Source: Melampsora larici-populina 98AG31 (taxonomy: Eukaryota > Basidiomycota > Pucciniomycetes > Pucciniales > Melampsoraceae). From it: a stretch of DNA of 64,000 nucleotides. Under the pieces are notes generated by a model, which saw only the letters and a list, made by a program, of their open reading frames with translations, was not told the origin of the DNA and ran no database searches. The stretch spans positions 1,470,236-1,534,235 of the forward strand of contig NW_006768765.1 in the NCBI RefSeq assembly GCF_000204055.1, in the 5' to 3' direction. This document shows positions 54,960 through 64,000 of the stretch, piece after piece (position 1 is the stretch's first letter; each line of letters begins with the position of its first letter). A program made the translations under genes and the position numbers.

Positions 54960-55224
54960 CCACTCATTTACTCAACGGAGTCTTATGAGTTGTGCAGTCT
55001 AAAAGTAATCTAACTTTTAGATGTTATCAATTTCTTTTCTCATGCATGTCACGATAAATGTATCCTACTATCTGTATCATACATAGTCTACAAGTCTTAG
55101 GTATCATCCTATTCAAACCTAAAGTCTTCGTTCATGAATCCTCTAGGCTTCTTGGGGGGGGGCCCCCGCCTAGAATAGGCAGGGGGAGGTAGGACCACCT
55201 AGAACCGTAGATGAGAGAGCGCTT
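54960..55224 (-). repeat. Ngaro-2 split repeat B1
   Basis: 265-bp partner of B2, directly abutting A2. Confidence 0.9.
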
Positions 55225-55379
55225 CCCCGTGACTCAGGGCGGCGTCCTGAGCCTGCGAACTCCCATCTACGGTGGCCTGGGTCACACGAGACTCCCCCTA
55301 ATCACCACAATGGGGCTTCCTATTCTACATGACCATGCACCAGATCGGGGACAAATCTCTTGACGAAGTTTGCCAATCA

Positions 55380-56366
55380 TCACGAAAGCTTGATTTCATT
55401 CAATAGTTTTACCGTACTTGACAGCTCTGTACTACTATATTCCCTAATATAAAGTTTGTACGCCTTAGATTTCCACCTCCCCAATGTTACAATATCCTCT
55501 AATGGGACTTTTAAATTCCAACGTAAGGAGGCTCCTCCCACTCTGAAGGAGTGCCCCGTTAATTTCGTCCTCATACGCTTTGACCAAACGTCCTCAAATA
55601 TCCGTTGGCACCGCGCCTTTGTTAAGGTTATCCTTCGTTCGCCGTTTGGGTATGAGAAAACTGGATCGTCGTCGGTCGCCCTTGTTTCTTCTAATAACCT
55701 CTTCAACGCACTCACTGGGTCTAATAGGGAATTCTGGCATTGACAATGAATCCTTTGTATCTCTCCGACAGCTGCCGTCTTTGCGCCTTGAATCCTAATC
55801 TTGACGAAGTCCAATTTCTCGCTCCAAACAATATCTTTAACCTTCACTTGGTCCATGGTCACCGAGGTCTTCAGCAACTCCCCCAAACGCGCCATTCCCC
55901 AGAAGGCCACCAATGCTACAGTGTAAGCAACTTGATGTTCCAATTTACCGTCTGATAACGTTTCTACAAGCCCAAACAAATGACTGATCAATACCGGATT
56001 CTTCTTCTCTTTCGGTTGTTCCCTAAGCTCCAACTTCGCAGCCGCTTTCAAGATTGCTTCTACTCTGGGGGTCGTCTGGTGAGGGTAATCGAAGTTATGA
56101 AAGAGGTGCCAGGCCTTTATTCCTGACAAGTAAGTCCGAATCGTGCTTGATTTGATCGGCTGTCTACCAGAGTCTGACGGTCCTTGAATTAAACTCGGGC
56201 CTGCCCACACCACGAATTCGCATAACACCTTTGGGTCGATTGGTAATAGTGACGATCGACTTATTCCCTTCTCTTCCGCGAATAACAACAACTTTGCTAC
56301 CCCCGCGTTGTAGTGTTTGATTGTTGGTTCCAACCAGCTTCCACTCAGCATGTAAGTCTTCACCAC
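55380..56366 (-). CDS. Ngaro-2 tyrosine recombinase
   Basis: 328 residues. Catalytic residues seen: Arg in WGMARLGELLKT, His and Arg in LTGHSFRVGGASL, the second His/Trp position in VTLGRWKSKAY and Tyr in YKLYIREYSS. The N-terminal core-binding part has TIKHYNAGVAKLLLFAEEKG and STIRTYLSGIKAWHLF. It shares only the general family pattern with the Ngaro-1 recombinase, so the two elements are different families. It is intact. Confidence 0.9.
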   Translation of the reverse strand: MVKTYMLSGSWLEPTIKHYNAGVAKLLLFAEEKGISRSSLLPIDPKVLCEFVVWAGPSLIQGPSDSGRQPIKSSTIRTYLSGIKAWHLFHNFDYPHQTTPRVEAILKAAAKLELREQPKEKKNPVLISHLFGLVETLSDGKLEHQVAYTVALVAFWGMARLGELLKTSVTMDQVKVKDIVWSEKLDFVKIRIQGAKTAAVGEIQRIHCQCQNSLLDPVSALKRLLEETRATDDDPVFSYPNGERRITLTKARCQRIFEDVWSKRMRTKLTGHSFRVGGASLRWNLKVPLEDIVTLGRWKSKAYKLYIREYSSTELSSTVKLLNEIKLS

Positions 56367-56651
56367 ATCTTCTGAGGTATCGTCGACATTGTATAAACCT
56401 TTCCTAAACTCTATATTATGATCTAGTTTACGGTCTCAGGCAGATTCTAAAGAGGGGAAAGTAAGGTCGGAGTCTCTTTCTTCTGAGGTGGGCGTTTTAT
56501 TCTAAAACGCCACTCCCGACCTCAACTCATGTCTTGGACTTAAATTTACCACCCGTCGACCTTCCGGCAACCGGCTAGTCTCCTCACCAAACAATGGAAA
56601 GGTCTGCTAGCAACTGTAGCAAACGAGGAGACCGAAAGAAGGAAATGCATT

Positions 56652-58415
56652 TCAAGAACACTGTTTTACTACTAAACACAAGTCGTCTGGAACCTCGATC
56701 ACAACGCGATCATCCTCACTACGACTATCCTTACCTCTAGACAACAGGTCTGCCATGTTTTCCCCTGTTTCAACTCGTTCCGCCACCAAGTCACAATGAA
56801 GGTCTGCTAACAACCTTTGAATCACTTTCCATTCTTTGTTCACGGCCATGTCACCAGACTTATGTTTCTCAACTGCCGCTTGTGAGGTAGTATTATCGGT
56901 AAGCACAATGAACGTTTTACCTCCTACATCCATGATCTTACTGAGTACTAAAAGCCCTAAACGTATAGCCACAGTTTCCGCCCAAGCGATATTCCGCTTA
57001 CCTCTCGGCGTAGTGATCAGATTCCATCCCTTCACCAAACGAAACTCTGCCCACTTGGTGCCGATTAATACCCCGATCCCAGACATTGAGGCGTCCCCTA
57101 CCCACTGGACGTCTACTGGGACACTGTCCGGTATGATCCTCCTTGGTGTAAACGCTTTCAGTGTGGCCTGCCATTCTAACAAATCTTCTCTCACATCTCC
57201 AGGTATCTTCCTCTTTGCCGACGGATTCTTCCACTCGGCCTCCCACCTGTGCAAACTAGGCATGTAGCACTTAAGATTTGGAACTATATATGTTGTATGT
57301 ACTAACCGTCCGATGAACTTCTCAACTTGCTTCAAATTAAAGGACGCTCCAGGAACCAGAAAGTCGTCTACTTGCTGACTTCGTTGTTTAAACTTTTCTT
57401 CTGGCAACCTCACAGTCCTTTCAGCTACGTTCCAAATAAACCCTATATACCTCTGTTCATCTGCGAACTCGTGAACCTTGTCGTCATTAGAGGCCACACC
57501 CATTTCTGCACTAAGCCGTACAATATCCTGAATCATTGTTTTGTTAGTTTCTTCCTTGATGAGTAAATTATCATCTACCCATCGAAATGCAGCTACTAAT
57601 TTGAAATGTTTCTTTATGATTTTCCTCCACAGGTTGGCCGGTCTTCCAAACACACCACACCCAGCAACCCCTCCAAACTGGATTCGGGTGTCTAGCCATA
57701 ACCTGTTGTTGAGGTCCATAAGGAGGAGAAACCTCCACTGCAATGGGTGGATTGGGATCTGCCGATAGGCTTTCTCCCAATCGAAGATTGCCACCTTATA
57801 CTTCCCTGAGTGAGTTCTGAAGAATATCGCGATGACTTTGAAGTCGTCCCAACTTGTCTCGAAGTCTTTCTTATTGACAAAACTATTTACTGACGGTGTT
57901 TCTTCGTCATCTTGTGGGAATGAGAGATCGTTGATAATCCGAAACGACCCGTCTCCATTGATTACACTGCCCATCGGGCTAGATCTAAAGAAACCAATTT
58001 TATTGAAGACCTCCATGTGAGTAAACGGTCCAAAAACCCTGTTTGCCCTTCTTTCCTTCGCTATCGTGTTGGTGATTTTCTCTGCTGCCTGAATAGCTGA
58101 TTCGTGATTGCTCGGTGTATACCACTTCCTGTTACCCAGCGTATGATCCGGAATCCCCTGATGGAATCCGTGTTCACAACCTTCCAACACCTCAATTGCG
58201 TCATCTCCTATCTCGTGCCATTCCACCAGCTCTCTCCACTTATGTAAGTTTAAGTCACAGAACGCAGTTTCTCTAGGCCAACGGGAGTCGTACCTTCTTC
58301 CAGAATTGCAGTAAGGTAGCAACTTCACCTCTCTTGACTCATCAGACGTCTCATCAACGACTAGTCTAGGAGTGGCACCTCTCATCCTCTTACTACGGTC
58401 CATCGCGCTAAACAA
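56652..58415 (-). CDS. Ngaro-2 reverse transcriptase / RNase H
   Basis: 587 residues. RT motifs: GSFRIINDLSFPQDDEETPS, YKVAIFDWEKAYRQIPIHPL (first Asp), RIQFGGVAGCGVFGRPANLW and FRWVDDNLLI, the Y-x-DD box as W-VDD. RNase H motifs: VQWVGDASMSGIGVLIG (Asp), IAWAETVAIRLGLLVL (Glu), FIVLTDNTTSQAAV (Asp) and GENMADLLSRGKDS (Asp). The frame is open. The ATG at 58415 is the first in frame; related frames upstream (58440-58700) contain a stop near 58520. Confidence 0.9.
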   Translation of the reverse strand: MFSAMDRSKRMRGATPRLVVDETSDESREVKLLPYCNSGRRYDSRWPRETAFCDLNLHKWRELVEWHEIGDDAIEVLEGCEHGFHQGIPDHTLGNRKWYTPSNHESAIQAAEKITNTIAKERRANRVFGPFTHMEVFNKIGFFRSSPMGSVINGDGSFRIINDLSFPQDDEETPSVNSFVNKKDFETSWDDFKVIAIFFRTHSGKYKVAIFDWEKAYRQIPIHPLQWRFLLLMDLNNRLWLDTRIQFGGVAGCGVFGRPANLWRKIIKKHFKLVAAFRWVDDNLLIKEETNKTMIQDIVRLSAEMGVASNDDKVHEFADEQRYIGFIWNVAERTVRLPEEKFKQRSQQVDDFLVPGASFNLKQVEKFIGRLVHTTYIVPNLKCYMPSLHRWEAEWKNPSAKRKIPGDVREDLLEWQATLKAFTPRRIIPDSVPVDVQWVGDASMSGIGVLIGTKWAEFRLVKGWNLITTPRGKRNIAWAETVAIRLGLLVLSKIMDVGGKTFIVLTDNTTSQAAVEKHKSGDMAVNKEWKVIQRLLADLHCDLVAERVETGENMADLLSRGKDSRSEDDRVVIEVPDDLCLVVKQCS

Positions 58416-58733
58416 GGTACGGAGGAGGTACGGGACGTCAGTAAATTTGACCTTGAACCAACTGATTTGATATCATTTCTCAATACATCAGACGCGAAAT
58501 CCAGGACAAGAAACTACATGACAATCGTGAAGGATATCAGGTAGACACGGACATGGTCTATACCACCGTACTGGGAGCAGAAGGGTTCTCGGTCATACAA
58601 ATCAAGAAATTCTATCAAGCGGACAACACACGCTCCATCGGCGGATAACACAGGCCGGGACATTTTCTGTTCACGTCCTTCTTACAGTCCCCTAAAGACA
58701 AGGTTGAGCATGAAGACTAATTTCCAAGAAGGC

Positions 58734-60692
58734 TTACTTTGCCTTTCCTCGGCCTCCATATCTAGGACCATTCGGTTCACAATCATCGTTTCTCCTATCT
58801 TCACGACGATCATCTCTCTTCCAGGATCCACTAGCTTCAGCTCTCCGGTCCTCATAACCGTCACCACCTCGGCGTCCTCTAGGATAATCTTCACGATTCC
58901 CACCCCCGTTACTAGGCCAACCATTTCCTCTACCACGGCCTCTGTTGCCTCGGCTGCCGTATCTATCATCTGATCCATTATGATAATTGACGCTACCCGG
59001 ACCATCATAAGACACCTGATTGGCGAAGGCCCACGACCTCGCATTCGGTTTACTCGCATGGTTGACACCGAAGTTTTCGTTGAGATTAGACTGAAAGGAG
59101 TTTTGGTTTGCTCGTAATGGTTCACCACTGATTGGATTAATGAATGCCTTACATTGACCATCAGCGTACGGGTTGATGTCTGCAAATCTAGGATGGAAGT
59201 TGCCTAATCGCTCCGAGTCCAATCTTGCGTCTCTCTCTATTGATTCGTTTCGCTCCGCGGGGTTAGCAAGCTTCCCGTCAGCATTGCGAATGGTGAGTAC
59301 AGTTGTGCGAATTGCCATGTCATATCGAAAGGCCATCGGCCAGCACAGTCTCTCCCATTTGATAGCAAAGACATTCTCCTTATGAATCTTGAACTTGTCC
59401 GCTAGGTCATCGTGCTTGTAGTAATAGAGGTAGGCGACAAAGAGATCAAACGCTGTCACCCATTCACCAAAGCTCATTTTCCATTCGATTGGTACGCCTA
59501 GACCATAGTACTTGTCTTTCTTATCGTCTGGGCCTTTCGGCCTACTGGAAATCTTGATCAAGTCTTGCTTCAGCCAGTTAACATTCATTATAGAGAGTGG
59601 TATGTATCCGTCTAATGGTTTAATTTTGTCGGCCCAGTGCTTCAAGAGAGCTACTAAACCCGTGTTTTCGATTCCTTTTTCTCCGACCTCAGGTTTAGTT
59701 GTCGCTACGGTCTTAGAGGAATCCGATTCTGTCGTTGATGCCGGTGCCACCTTGTCAATCCCATCAGTTCCGTCTAGACAAATCACGGTTCGAGGAACGG
59801 TCTCGGTAGGCTTCTCGGTGGGTTGATTAGGTCTCGTTGTCAGAGTCTGTTGCCTGGCGGTAACAGACCTCGGTATATATCCTAACGTAGCGGTGGCACC
59901 CTGCGCGACAGTTGTGGTTGTGTCTGGGTTAGAAACGACTGCCAGCCCGTTGGCTAATAACCACGAATGAAACCCCCTCGGTGGACTGACACCGACAGCG
60001 GTGGTGTTCTCACGTCTCGGAGACGTTTGACCTGATGACAAGGAACAAAAGTGACCAACTGGATTTAGTATGGGTTCGTTTGATATTGGTCTCACTCATC
60101 TGAGGCTTCACTCTCGGTGGCATCACGTATCTGAGCGTGGAGGAATACATCGCAATCGCGGCAACACCAACAGTGGGTAATATGGATTTCGAGACCCACC
60201 AATTGTAGCATTGCTAACATTATCTTTTGAAATTAGGCCTCCTAGGCCAGATGGGCCATTTCCCGAAGGGTGGATGACCGTGGTTCCAGTGGTTCCTTGG
60301 GCGGGTGCACCGTTAGGAGTAAGTGAGTTTGTAGCATTCGGACCTCCCTTGTTATTAGGTGCTGACAGTGAAGATGGTCTGGAAGTATTCGTATTGTCTC
60401 CCGTCTCTGGGGCCGTTAGAGTCACTGCCGGGGTGCCTTCTCCCACTGGACCAGTTCCATTTCCGGGCCTGGTGGAGCCTCTCGCGTTCCGACGTCCTCT
60501 TCCTCGACCCCTACCTCTCTGGCTACCTGTTGTACTAGAGGGGTTTGATTGGTCTGTCTCGATTGGGGGGTTGATTGTTTGTTCCGAATCCAGTGGGGGG
60601 ACTGAGCCTCCCCTTAATCTATCACTCGATCTCCGCATCATTGCGTTAAATTTTTCTGTGTTGGTTGTTGTGTTATCGTTTTCAGTTGACAT
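58734..60692 (-). CDS. Ngaro-2 Gag-like RNA-binding protein, two exons
   Basis: Exon 1 (60692-60200) begins MSTENDNTTTNTEKFNAMMR and is Ser/Thr/Pro/Gly-rich with an RGRGRGRR patch. A GTGGGT...CAG intron (60199-60059) joins it in frame to exon 2 (60058-58734), giving NATIVGHFCSLSSGQTSPRR. Exon 2 holds a conserved-looking helical region (LLKHWADKIKPLDGYIPLSI, KMSFGEWVTAFDLFVAYLYY, WERLCWPMAFRYDMAIRTTV). It ends in an Arg/Gly-rich tail (GNRGRGRGNGWPSN, YPRGRRGGDGY). Unlike Ngaro-1 Gag there is no zinc knuckle; the RGG tail probably binds RNA. The intron is a prediction by eye; a frameshift is the alternative. Confidence 0.7.
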
Positions 60693-60729
60693 GGCGAGTT
60701 TTAATGGATTGTAAAGAAAAAATTTTTAA

Positions 60730-61004
60730 TTCGAAAAAGGAAAGATTAAGCAAAAAGGCTTAACCGTGAGATAAGAGTGAGAAGATTTTCTGGATGTTGG
60801 CGTGGGAATTTTGGCTATGGTAAATTAACACGTGAAGGAAAATTTTGTGTAGGAAATTTTTCTTTGCCTTGCAAAAACTTCACGTGTATACCGGGAGAAA
60901 CCTACCCTCAATACCCGGCTATGTTCTCCTCTGCCCATAGTCCGACCCCGCCTCACATCGTGGAAACAGACGGTACCGTCGTGCCTTTGGGTACCGTCAA
61001 CCAT
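60730..61004 (-). repeat. Ngaro-2 split repeat A1
   Basis: 275-bp left end (in element sense), an uninterrupted copy of A2. Confidence 0.9.
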
Positions 61005-61240
61005 GAAATCCCAGGATGTTGTGCTGACAAAGCCTTGTCAACCCAATCAGGCTTTGCTGAATAGAACTCATTGCTTCAAAAGGTTAATGAGAATGCAGCT
61101 CACATCTGTAATTTCCTGCATAAATTTCATTGTGAACTCAATCCTATTGAACTTCTTTGGTGTTACATCAAAACAGCTAAATTCCATATCTTTATTATCT
61201 CTTTTTCTGATTTTGGCTAAGGAAAATGAAATTTAGGCTA
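61005..61240 (+). pseudogene. DDE transposase relic, 3' piece
   Basis: Continues the frame of 52314-52620: EIPGCCADKALSTQSGFAE, a TAG stop, then SLLQKVNENAAHICNF and KFHCELNPIELLWCYIKT, the third DDE block (Glu). Further stops follow. The split gene shows exactly where Ngaro-2 went in. Confidence 0.6.
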
Positions 61241-64000
61241 CCAGGCTCATAGCTTTGAATTTACGTAAAAGTCTTCCAGGCACAAAGGACTTGTTTGAAA
61301 GGATCAGGAAAACCTGACCTCTTGAAACCATTTGACATTTTTCTTGTAAGGCTGATAGGAATGAAATTATTTTGCTGATGACGATTTTTTAAGATTGACA
61401 GAGAAGTCATGAAAGCCCAACCTGGTCCTAATCCAAAGTCACAGTTTTACACGTCTCACCAATCAGAAGTTGCGCGCGAATCGGCAACCAACGCAAATTT
61501 TAATAACCCACTTTTTTTAACCTTGTTGTTTGGTATCTTCATTATATTTTGATGTTTTTTTGTTCATCTTTGCTTTGAACACCCGGTATATCAACAACAA
61601 GCAAAGACACCATAAATGGATGGATTGCCATCGATCCCAGGATTTGAACAATATCCTCGGCACCCAAATTGGATGGGTTTCTCTTTTGGCTCGTTATCGA
61701 TTTGTTAGAAAAATACCCGTCGGCTCGACATTTGACGCGTCTCGGCACTAGCGACGTCATATTTCTTTTCTTTTAATGTAGCCATTATCTTTCTGATTTT
61801 CTGCTGGTTGTATCAGTTCATACAAGTAATGAGTGTATACCATTTCTCGTGCTTGATCAAGGACCCTCTGAAAAACAAATCAAACCATCCTCTATCGACG
61901 GTCTGCAGGCTGTTGATGACGGCCCTATAAGATCAACATGCAGAATGTATGCACATACCTTCCGCAATTCGTCAACGCCTTGCCTGACGTAAGACCGTCG
62001 GTGCACTGAACTACACTGCGGTTCAAAAGATTCGTAATCTTTATGTGATTTCACCATCCTGTTCCAATGATGTTGTTTTCATATGTTGATGACATGCCCA
62101 GTAAAAACATGATGTAAACATATGTGGTTGCGTTGCGAACTTGTTATTCTGATCTTTGTTCAACACTCATCCTACATAATCGTGATGTAATCAGCAGGCA
62201 TGCTGAAGGTATCAACAATAAAAGTCACACATACTTACGACATATCGCTGATATAATCTTCTTGGTTACATATATGAAATGCAATACACACATCGTCCAA
62301 ACATGGATTCTGGAACATGAATCCAACCCAGATCTTGATCGGTTTGATTTTGATTCAATTTTAATTGTCATTTTATTGCATCGGTATTGGTATCTCGATT
62401 TTGATTTCTGATTTCCTCTGTTGGCATCATTTGGTTTCCTTTTGGTCACAATACTTTGCTTACTGGGGCAACACAGTGACATGAGACGCTGGATACGTTC
62501 CGGATGTACCGTACAAATAAGAAAAACAACAATGTTTGTTCAACAAAAAGACTTTTAATGTAAAGAAGTAATTGTAGGTAGCCATAGAAGAAAATCCCAA
62601 TGATATATAACAAAAGAAAAGGAAATGATGAGCCAATCCCCATTCAGTCAATATCTATCAGTACGGTACATCTTCTTGCCACTAGTTTTTGCCAGGGAGA
62701 AATATATTATTGTTTGGGGGTTGGACTTTGAGAAACTTGAGGATGAACTGAGAGGCCGATTGAGAGCAACAAAATTCGATGCAAAGGATATCCAGTCAAT
62801 CCTTTGGGTTCCATACAAGGACATCCAATGAGCAGAAAAAATCACCATGGACTAGTGATGACCAGGAGAGATCAAAATGGGTCAGCAACTCTAGAATAAC
62901 GGCTGGACAGACAGATACAAAGCGAGATGAAGGCATAAAGCAGCTATACTTCACTTACCAAGAATATCATATCACGATCGGTATGCAAGGTCGACAGATG
63001 TTCATCGGACCGACAATCTTCGCGGCGGTGAAATTGAGTTACCTGAAGTCACGCAAAAGCAGAAACACTCAGTTCATCTAGTACATGTTGCACAGAAAGA
63101 TGTGTCGTACTATACCCACCAAGCCTTTCAAGTTGGGAACTGATTGGTCTTTGGTTGTATGGCCTAACTCAGGTCCGTATCAATAAGAAGAGTGATATAT
63201 GAGGTCGCGCAAAGGTGGAAGGCGGGGGTCATTGATCAAAACCGAATCAAATCCAAGCAGCCACCGAGACTGATGAACGAAATTGGATAAGAAGGGAAAC
63301 GAGGGAATGGATATGATAGTAGTATAGAGAAAAGAAAGTAAAACAAAGAAGAGATAATAAAAAAACAAGTCAAAGAGCGGAACAATGTGAAAAGTGATCT
63401 GAGACTTGTTGTCAAAAGGGAAATGACTTGATTTGAGTGAAGGTTTTCATGACTTGGTTTTCCAAAAGTCGAACCTCGGGTCTCGTGGGCTTGCTTGCGA
63501 CAGAGCTTTGGTATCAGAAGCTCATGAACAATCTACATCACTGAGCGGTCCAAGATGAAAATTATATGTGAAGTACCTGGTGAAATCATAATGGGCACAT
63601 TCAGTTTATGTTGTGGTCAATTTATGTTCTGATGAGGTATCAAGATACCTCGAGAATTTGTGTTTTCAAATTATGACCCAAGTACATCAGCTCTACATAT
63701 ATTTTACAAAAATTCAAAATCCACATCACAATTACAAAACAGATTTGTCACTGGTAGGTAAAGTCCCATGTTTCTCAAATGTGATTACTGGGGGTGTTTT
63801 GAACACATATTTGCCCTTAAAGTTTGCACCGTAGTGTAAAGTTTTGACCCTCGAAGCCAATCACAGAATTACACAAACTTAAGCTTAAAGCTGAGCCCCT
63901 GTTGGCTGTTTCCGAGCGAGAAGGAAGCCCCTGTTCCGATTTCCGAACGTCAAAACCAACCAGAATCCGAATTTAAATTCACACTCCAAAGCAAGATCAC
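61241..64000. other. No gene recognised
   Basis: Short ORFs (for example 62625-62831, 62779-63081) match nothing I know. The sequence is AT-rich with no exon-like run of GT-AG-bounded conserved text. One possible primer-binding site is listed separately. Confidence 0.4.
63509..63521 (+). other. Possible LTR-retrotransposon primer-binding site
   Basis: TGGTATCAGAAGC differs by one inserted base from TGGTATCAGAGC, the sequence complementary to the initiator methionine tRNA used by many Ty1/copia elements. The text just upstream ends GCGACA, a possible LTR 3' end. No Gag or second LTR can be seen before the window ends. Confidence 0.3.

Larger units (their letters stand above)
52621..61004 (-). 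mobile_element. Ngaro retrotransposon 2, 8384 bp including a nested LTR
   Basis: Minus-strand element with split direct repeats. In its own 5'-3' sense: A1 (61004-60730), ORFs, B1 (55224-54960), A2 (54959-54837 continued at 53207-53052) and B2 (52885-52621). A2 is interrupted by a solo LTR. Removing that leaves about 6.75 kb, similar to Ngaro-1. It encodes Gag, RT/RNase H and tyrosine recombinase, all open. Repeat copies differ at only a few positions. It entered a DDE transposase relic; the two flanks join in frame without a duplication. Confidence 0.88.

Noticed and set aside
54729..55013. ORF spanning the LTR-A2-B1 junction
   Set aside because: A chance frame across three unrelated repeat segments; part of it recurs at 60777-61064 only because repeat A is duplicated.
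60211..60714. Plus-strand ORF opposite the Ngaro-2 gag
   Set aside because: Antisense shadow of the Gag frame; similar shadows at 56836-57267 and 58704-58973 lie opposite the RT and Gag genes.

Overview
The window looks like a draft-assembly fragment of an intron-dense, transposon-rich filamentous fungus. It is most likely a basidiomycete, and a rust fungus (Pucciniales) is my best guess. This is an inference: genes carry many short GT-AG introns, the host genes are fungal in type (GPI3, GPI15, XPT1, a membrane GH5 glucanase), and the mobile elements (Ngaro, Tc1/mariner, hAT, PIF/Harbinger, Helitron, LINE) fit a large, repeat-swollen basidiomycete genome. A block of exactly 100 N marks a scaffold gap at 33697-33796.

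Layout. 1-3 kb: a decayed F-box-like gene. 3.3-3.9 kb: a TATAG pentamer array split by a 513-bp Tc1/pogo-type MITE. 4.0-8.66 kb: a decayed 4.4-kb hAT transposon inserted inside a small Tc1/mariner-type MITE. 10-16 kb: the main host-gene island, all on the minus strand, with GPI3 (PIG-A), GPI15 (PIG-H) and XPT1; GPI3 and GPI15 are two subunits of the same GPI-GlcNAc transferase. 16-19 kb: an 8-bp-TSD hAT-type MITE and a 2-kb non-autonomous element with an internal 255-bp duplication. 19.3-20.1 kb: a two-exon gene of unknown function. 20.6-21.9 kb: a fold-back element cut by a 5'-truncated LINE. 22.7-25.8 kb: a membrane-anchored GH5 exo-beta-1,3-glucanase.

27.0-31.6 kb: an apparently complete 4.53-kb DD34E Tc1/mariner element. 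Besides its transposase it carries a convergent five-exon gene with three 15-residue N-terminal repeats and a SAM-like C-terminal segment. This two-gene element is the best candidate here for an undescribed system. 31.6-49.85 kb: sequence bracketed by 15-bp PIF/Harbinger inverted repeats and TTA duplications, holding a Harbinger transposase at the left and a Myb/SANT-like partner gene at the right, blown apart by Helitron remnants (33.8-40.7 kb) and by a very young Ngaro retrotransposon (42385-48562). 52.6-61.0 kb: a second Ngaro element on the minus strand, inserted into a DDE transposase relic and itself hit by a 1.63-kb solo LTR. 61.2-64 kb: no gene seen; a possible LTR-retrotransposon primer-binding site near 63.5 kb.

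How it fits together. The host genes encode membrane and cell-surface metabolism (GPI anchor initiation, beta-glucan trimming) and purine salvage. Most of the rest is a stack of insertions whose order can be read from target-site duplications. All five clear in-frame stops in the hAT and Harbinger transposases are TGA, and most differences between the Ngaro-2 repeat copies are CpG-type transitions, which suggests methylation- or RIP-like CpG decay.
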